Below, one piece after another: positions 60,237 through 64,000 of a stretch of DNA of 64,000 nt. Below the pieces are notes generated by a model. That model saw nothing but the letters and a program-made list of their open reading frames with translations, was not told the DNA's origin and searched no databases. A program made the translations under genes and the position numbers. Positions within the stretch are counted from its first letter, which is position 1. Each line of letters starts with the position of its first letter. Origin of the DNA: an uncultured Lachnospiraceae bacterium (GTDB taxonomy: Bacteria; Bacillota; Clostridia; Lachnospirales; Lachnospiraceae); assembly GCA_910577275.1 (NCBI GenBank), contig CAJTMW010000002.1:62001-126000 (forward strand), read 5' to 3'.

Positions 60237-60365
60237 ATATTCGCGGGGCGTACAGAGAAAGATGTTGCCTGTGCAACGCGCGCGGCGGGCAGTAGAGAAA
60301 AACCGATACCATGGCGCCTGCGGAACTGAAAAACTAAAGCAGAACTTAAAACAGGAGGACAAGAC

Positions 60366-61472
60366 ATGTTTAAGAAAAAGCAAAACAACAATGCATACGA
60401 GCAGCAAAGTCAAAAGGCGCGCTCTAAAGTGAGGAATTTTAAACCGGGAAAAATCGTGGGGATTTTTATCGGAATTATTGCGGCGGCGTATCTTCTGGTC
60501 GGGAGCATTTATTCCCTTAAGGAAAATGAATACGCAGTAATCACCACCTTTGGCGTACCCAGTGTGGTGGAGGAATCCGGCATTCACTTAAAGCTGCCTT
60601 ATATTCAGCGGATGGCAAAGGTGCCGAAAACCATCAACGGTTTTCCCATCGGATTTAACGCGGATTCCGACGAGTATAACGACAGGGAATCGTTCATGAT
60701 TACCAGAGACTATAATTTTGTAAACGTGGATTTCTATGTGGAGTACCGGGTGACAGACCCTACCAGATATCTGTACGCATCGGAAAATCCGGTTGAGATT
60801 TTGAAGAACCTGACCCAGAGCTATATCAGGGACACCATCGGCCTTTATGATGTGGACAGCGTGATTACCACCGGCAAAAACGAGATACAGGCGTCCATCA
60901 AGGAAAAGATTGTGGGAAGGCTGGAGGAGGAGGATATCGGAATCCAGCTGGTGAACATTACCATTCAGGACGCGGAGCCGCCCACCCAGGAGGTCATCAA
61001 CGCTTTCAAGAACGTGGAAAACGCCAAGCAGGGAAAAGAGACTTCCATCAACAGGGCAAACCAGAAGCGGAACGAGGATATTCCCGCTGCAAGGGCTCTG
61101 GCGGACGAAACCTTAAAAACCGCTCAGGCACAGGCCGAGGAGCGGGTGAACGAGGCAAAGGGGCAGGTGGCAAGGTTAAATGAGCTTTACGCGGAATACC
61201 AGAAGTACCCCTTAATCACCAAGCAGAGAATGTTTTATGAAACCATGGAGGAGATTTTGCCCGACATGAAGGTGATTATCGAAAGAAGCGACGGCAGCAC
61301 CCAGACCATGCTTCCGCTGGAATCCTTTACAGGTTCTTCGGCGGGGAGCTTTGGCAGCGCAGCCTCAGGGAGCAGCTTCTCAGGAAGCCAACAGAATAAC
61401 GGAAACAATGCCGGCAGCAGTACAGACGGAAATACCCCGGCGGAAAATGAAGCCGGCGATGACGAAGAATAA
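60366..61472 (+). CDS. hflK: HflK-like SPFH membrane protein
   Basis: A protein of 368 residues. The N-terminal cytoplasmic region is followed by one membrane segment at about 34-52 and the SPFH/band 7 domain (SLKENEYAVITTFG, then SGIHLKLPYIQRMAKVPKTI). A coiled-coil region lies near 225-300, and a Gly, Ser and Asn-rich tail ends acidic. With HflC it forms a cage around FtsH and tunes its proteolysis of membrane proteins. It is the first gene after the riboswitch, and ACAGGAGG precedes its start. It lacks the Pro/Gly-rich N-terminus of E. coli HflK. Confidence 0.88.
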   Translation: MFKKKQNNNAYEQQSQKARSKVRNFKPGKIVGIFIGIIAAAYLLVGSIYSLKENEYAVITTFGVPSVVEESGIHLKLPYIQRMAKVPKTINGFPIGFNADSDEYNDRESFMITRDYNFVNVDFYVEYRVTDPTRYLYASENPVEILKNLTQSYIRDTIGLYDVDSVITTGKNEIQASIKEKIVGRLEEEDIGIQLVNITIQDAEPPTQEVINAFKNVENAKQGKETSINRANQKRNEDIPAARALADETLKTAQAQAEERVNEAKGQVARLNELYAEYQKYPLITKQRMFYETMEEILPDMKVIIERSDGSTQTMLPLESFTGSSAGSFGSAASGSSFSGSQQNNGNNAGSSTDGNTPAENEAGDDEE

Positions 61473-61491
61473 CGGACGCGCCGGGAAGCAA

Positions 61492-61567
61492 ATGCGGAAC
61501 ATCAGGAGAAAACAGCATCTGCGCGGCAGATGCGGAACATCAAGAGAAAACAGCATCTGCCGCGCAG
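61492..61567 (+). repeat. Two 38-bp direct repeats between hflK and hflC
   Basis: Units at 61492 and 61530 begin ATGCGGAACATCA and share AGAGAAAACAGCATCTGC. They can pair across GCAGATGC and GCATCTGC. They lie in the 191 bases between the two genes and include no terminator U-tract. Confidence 0.75.
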
Positions 61568-61663
61568 GCGCACGGAACAAAGAGCAGACGCGAAAGCGGC
61601 TGGGAATTGTTCCAGTACAGGTGCGGCGAGGAGCAGGTGCGGAACTAATAATAAGGAGAGAAT

Positions 61664-62530
61664 ATGAAGAAAAAATTCAGTTTAACAATAGCAGTCATTT
61701 TATTATTGGCGGTTATCGGTCTGGCGGACGCCTGCCTTGTGGTGACCTACCCCAACGAATATACGATTATCAAGCAGTTCGGAAAGATTGAAAGCATACG
61801 GGAGACGCCGGGCTTAAGCGCAAAGCTTCCCTTTATACAGAGGGCGGAAAAGATTCAAAACGAGGTGCTCTTGTACGACCTTGCGGTCAGCGACGTTATG
61901 ACCAAGGATAAAAAATCCATGATTGCCGACTGCTTTGTGCTCTGGCGGATAGAGGACCCTTATAAATACACACAGACCTTAAGCGCCCAGAAAAGCAATG
62001 CGGAATTTCGAATCGACACCATTGTGTACAACAGCCTGAAAAATGTAATCAGCAGCCTGAGCCAGGAGGAGGTTATCAGCGGACGTGACGGGGAGCTGGC
62101 GCTTGCCATCAGGGATAACATCGGCGACACCCTGAACCAGTACGGAATTGAACTGCTTGCCGTGGAAACAAAGTCCCTTGACCTTCCCGACGAGAACAAA
62201 AGCGCGGTTTACGAGCGTATGATTTCCGAGAGAAATAATATTGCCGCCACCTTCAAGGCGGAAGGCGAGGAAGAAGCCAAGGAAATTTCCAATAACACCA
62301 CGGCGGAGATTATCGTCATGCAGTCCGAGGCAGACGCGCAGGCGCAGGAGACCATTGCAAAGGGGGAGGCGGAGTATATGAGGATTTTAAGCGACGCCTA
62401 CAACGACCCGGAAAAGGCGGATTTCTACCTGTTCCTCCGGGCGCTGGACGCGGCGAAAAAGACCATGACCGGCGACAATAAGACGCTGATTATCGACGAA
62501 ACGTCGCCTATTGCGCAGATTTTCTATTAA
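61664..62530 (+). CDS. hflC: HflC-like SPFH membrane protein
   Basis: A protein of 288 residues with an N-terminal membrane segment (about 5-24) and the SPFH domain (VTYPNEYTIIKQFGKIESI, then TPGLSAKLPFIQRAEKI). A coiled coil follows, containing SERNNIAATFKAEGEEEAKE, which is characteristic of HflC. It partners HflK in the same transcript and so is under the manganese riboswitch. AAGGAGAG lies before the start codon. Confidence 0.9.
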   Translation: MKKKFSLTIAVILLLAVIGLADACLVVTYPNEYTIIKQFGKIESIRETPGLSAKLPFIQRAEKIQNEVLLYDLAVSDVMTKDKKSMIADCFVLWRIEDPYKYTQTLSAQKSNAEFRIDTIVYNSLKNVISSLSQEEVISGRDGELALAIRDNIGDTLNQYGIELLAVETKSLDLPDENKSAVYERMISERNNIAATFKAEGEEEAKEISNNTTAEIIVMQSEADAQAQETIAKGEAEYMRILSDAYNDPEKADFYLFLRALDAAKKTMTGDNKTLIIDETSPIAQIFY

Positions 62531-62621
62531 ACGGATTCCGGCGGCGCCGGGGCGGCTGTCAAACTGACGGATGCCGCGGAGCTGCTGACCGCGGGCGGTG
62601 AAAAAAGAGGAAAATATAAAT

Positions 62622-64000
62622 ATGAAGATATCTTATAAAGAAGCGGCAACGGAATGGCTTGAGGCGCTTCCCATAGGAAACGGCAGGCTGGGAGCCATGA
62701 TATACGGCGGGCCGGAAACGGAAACAATCACATTAAACGAGGACACATTATGGAGCGGCTTCCCGGTAAGAAATTACCGGGGGCTTTCCTATGCTGCCTA
62801 CCGTCAGGCGAAGGAGGAGGCAAAAAGAGGAAACTGTAAAGGCGCAATGGACATTCTTGAGGCGGAGCTTGGAAAAGCGGAGGATGTACAGATGTATCTG
62901 CCTCCCGGCCGGCTGAAAATAGAGTTTGAGGGCGAAAGAAAGATTTCGGACTACAAAAGAACGCTGGATTTGGAACAGGGGATTGTCACCGCCGTTTATA
63001 AAAATAACGGTGCGGCCTGTACGCATACCGCCTTTGCCAGCCATCCATCGGACTGCATTTTTTACCATATGAAAGGGGAGGAGGAGTTCTCTTTCCGGGT
63101 GTCGGCAGAGAGTAAGCTGCCGGTGGCGGTTCGTTATGAAAAGGAGGGGATTTTTCTGTCCGGCCAGTGTCCGGGGCGGGCAGGCTTTCCCGTGGGAGGC
63201 CCGGAAGCCGACAGAATACATACCTATTCGGATACCGATGAGGAAAAGGGAATGGTCTTTGTCGGGCGGGTGCTGGTCTGGGCGGAGGAAGGAAAAGTAA
63301 GGGCTGGCCGGGGCTGTGTGGAATGCCGCAGGGTGCGGGAAGCCATGCTGGTAATCCTGATGCGAACGAGCTTTAACGGATATGATAAGCATCCCTTTCT
63401 GGAGGGGAGGGATGTGGAGGCGGCGCTTGCGCAGGATAAGGAACGGCTGGAAGAACGAAGGAAAAAAGCAGGGCGGAAGTTTTTTGGGGCGCTGTGCGAA
63501 AATCATGTGGCGGATTACCGCAGCCTTTTTGACAGGGTATCTTTTTCCCTTGGGGAGAAGCCCTGTGAAGAAGTATTTCCGGAGGAGGAATTCCGGCTTT
63601 TCCGGCAGGGAAAGGCTTCCCCGGGGCTTTATCAGGCGCTGTTTGACTATGGAAGGTATCTGCTGATTTCTTCCTCGAGACCGGGAACTCAGGCGGCCAA
63701 TCTGCAGGGAATCTGGAGCGAGGAGCTGATTCCTCCCTGGTTTTGCGACTACACGGTCAATATTAATTTGCAGATGAATTACTGGCTTGCGGGGCCCTGT
63801 AATCTCCCCGAGCTGACGGAGCCGCTTAAGGATTTATGCAAGGAGATGACGGTTACGGGAAAGGAGACTGCCGGTAATCTGTTCCGATGCAGGGGAGCGG
63901 CAGGCTTTCACAACACTGATATCTGGAGAAAGACGACTCCGGCAAACGGGCGCGCCATGTGGAGTTATTGGCCTTTCGGGCTGGCGTGGCTGTGCAGGAA
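62622..64000 (+). CDS. Glycoside hydrolase family 95 protein (cut by window end)
   Basis: 459 residues are visible, open to the window end. The N-terminal beta domain begins EWLEALPIGNGRLGAMIYGG, followed by ITLNEDTLWSGFP, both hallmarks of GH95. The helical barrel follows, with SSRPGTQAANLQGIWSEEL and NINLQMNYWLAGPCNLPEL. The family contains alpha-1,2-L-fucosidases that act on host mucin glycans, and some L-galactosidases; the catalytic residues are in the barrel and partly outside view. No signal peptide is seen, so it should act in the cytoplasm. AAAAAAGAGG precedes the start. Confidence 0.9.
   Translation, partial: MKISYKEAATEWLEALPIGNGRLGAMIYGGPETETITLNEDTLWSGFPVRNYRGLSYAAYRQAKEEAKRGNCKGAMDILEAELGKAEDVQMYLPPGRLKIEFEGERKISDYKRTLDLEQGIVTAVYKNNGAACTHTAFASHPSDCIFYHMKGEEEFSFRVSAESKLPVAVRYEKEGIFLSGQCPGRAGFPVGGPEADRIHTYSDTDEEKGMVFVGRVLVWAEEGKVRAGRGCVECRRVREAMLVILMRTSFNGYDKHPFLEGRDVEAALAQDKERLEERRKKAGRKFFGALCENHVADYRSLFDRVSFSLGEKPCEEVFPEEEFRLFRQGKASPGLYQALFDYGRYLLISSSRPGTQAANLQGIWSEELIPPWFCDYTVNINLQMNYWLAGPCNLPELTEPLKDLCKEMTVTGKETAGNLFRCRGAAGFHNTDIWRKTTPANGRAMWSYWPFGLAWLCR

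Noticed and set aside
1..64000. CRISPR array
   Set aside because: The repeats seen are tandem pairs or dispersed elements without regular unique spacers, and no cas genes are present.

Overview
The window reads as chromosomal DNA of a Firmicute of the family Lachnospiraceae (Clostridium cluster XIVa). The grounds are strong AGGAGG-type ribosome binding sites, lineage-typical families (DUF5688, DUF4474, DUF6512, a single-chain PurL of about 1270 residues, TraX), a T-box leader, NADP-type glutamate dehydrogenase and gut glycan hydrolases (GH88, GH95). Most genes lie on the + strand. The first gene (aroK) and the last (GH95) are cut by the window edges. I saw no rRNA, CRISPR array, transposase or prophage.

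Layout. 1-5.9 kb: shikimate genes aroK-aroQ, efp, a DUF5688 protein, tRNA-Arg(CCG) inside an inverted repeat, an SH3-domain membrane protein and a Gfo/Idh/MocA oxidoreductase. 6-13 kb: gdhA, a metallophosphatase and DUF4474 protein on the minus strand, a TPR-DUF4037-DUF4125 protein and a MATE transporter. 13-16 kb: a self-regulated GntR-ABC cassette and a HAD phosphatase. 16-23 kb: aroA-hflX, an RluF-like pseudouridine synthase with ligA, and metA. 24-32 kb: prepilin peptidase, a coenzyme A supply cluster (PanT-like ECF component, coaX, coaBC), TetR and purL. 32-45 kb: ECF S component, tRNA-Ala(CGC) followed by a tandem structured repeat, TetR-MFS, a T-box-controlled methionyl-tRNA synthetase, TraX, a heterodimeric ABC exporter, and metQ with a LysR regulator. 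45-52 kb: a DUF3800 gene with a structured leader, an exosortase-family protein beside its likely VIT/vWA substrate, a DeoR regulator, a P-loop kinase, an sce7726-like nuclease, an ImmA/IrrE peptidase and an M23 peptidase. 53-64 kb: AraC-GH88, an AAA-ATPase-like/PD-(D/E)XK protein, small AT-rich genes, a lipoprotein, a manganese (yybP-ykoY) riboswitch upstream of hflK-hflC, and GH95.

Themes. Methionine supply recurs at three places: metA, the T-box-regulated metG, and metQ with a LysR-type box near -66. Pantothenate uptake sits with the kinase and CoaBC steps that use it. Several local repressors sit beside visible operators.

The intergenic DNA is rich in repeats. One palindromic element occurs in about six copies (5.3, 13.0, 13.1, 21.8 and 55.4 kb). 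A second short repeat appears beside coaBC and twice inside the metG leader. A third, of 29 bases, is shared by 48.6 and 52.6 kb. A 96-bp tandem RNA-like element follows tRNA-Ala and shows a compensatory base change. The points most worth a second look are the manganese riboswitch on hflKC, the exosortase/substrate pair, and the tandem element after tRNA-Ala.
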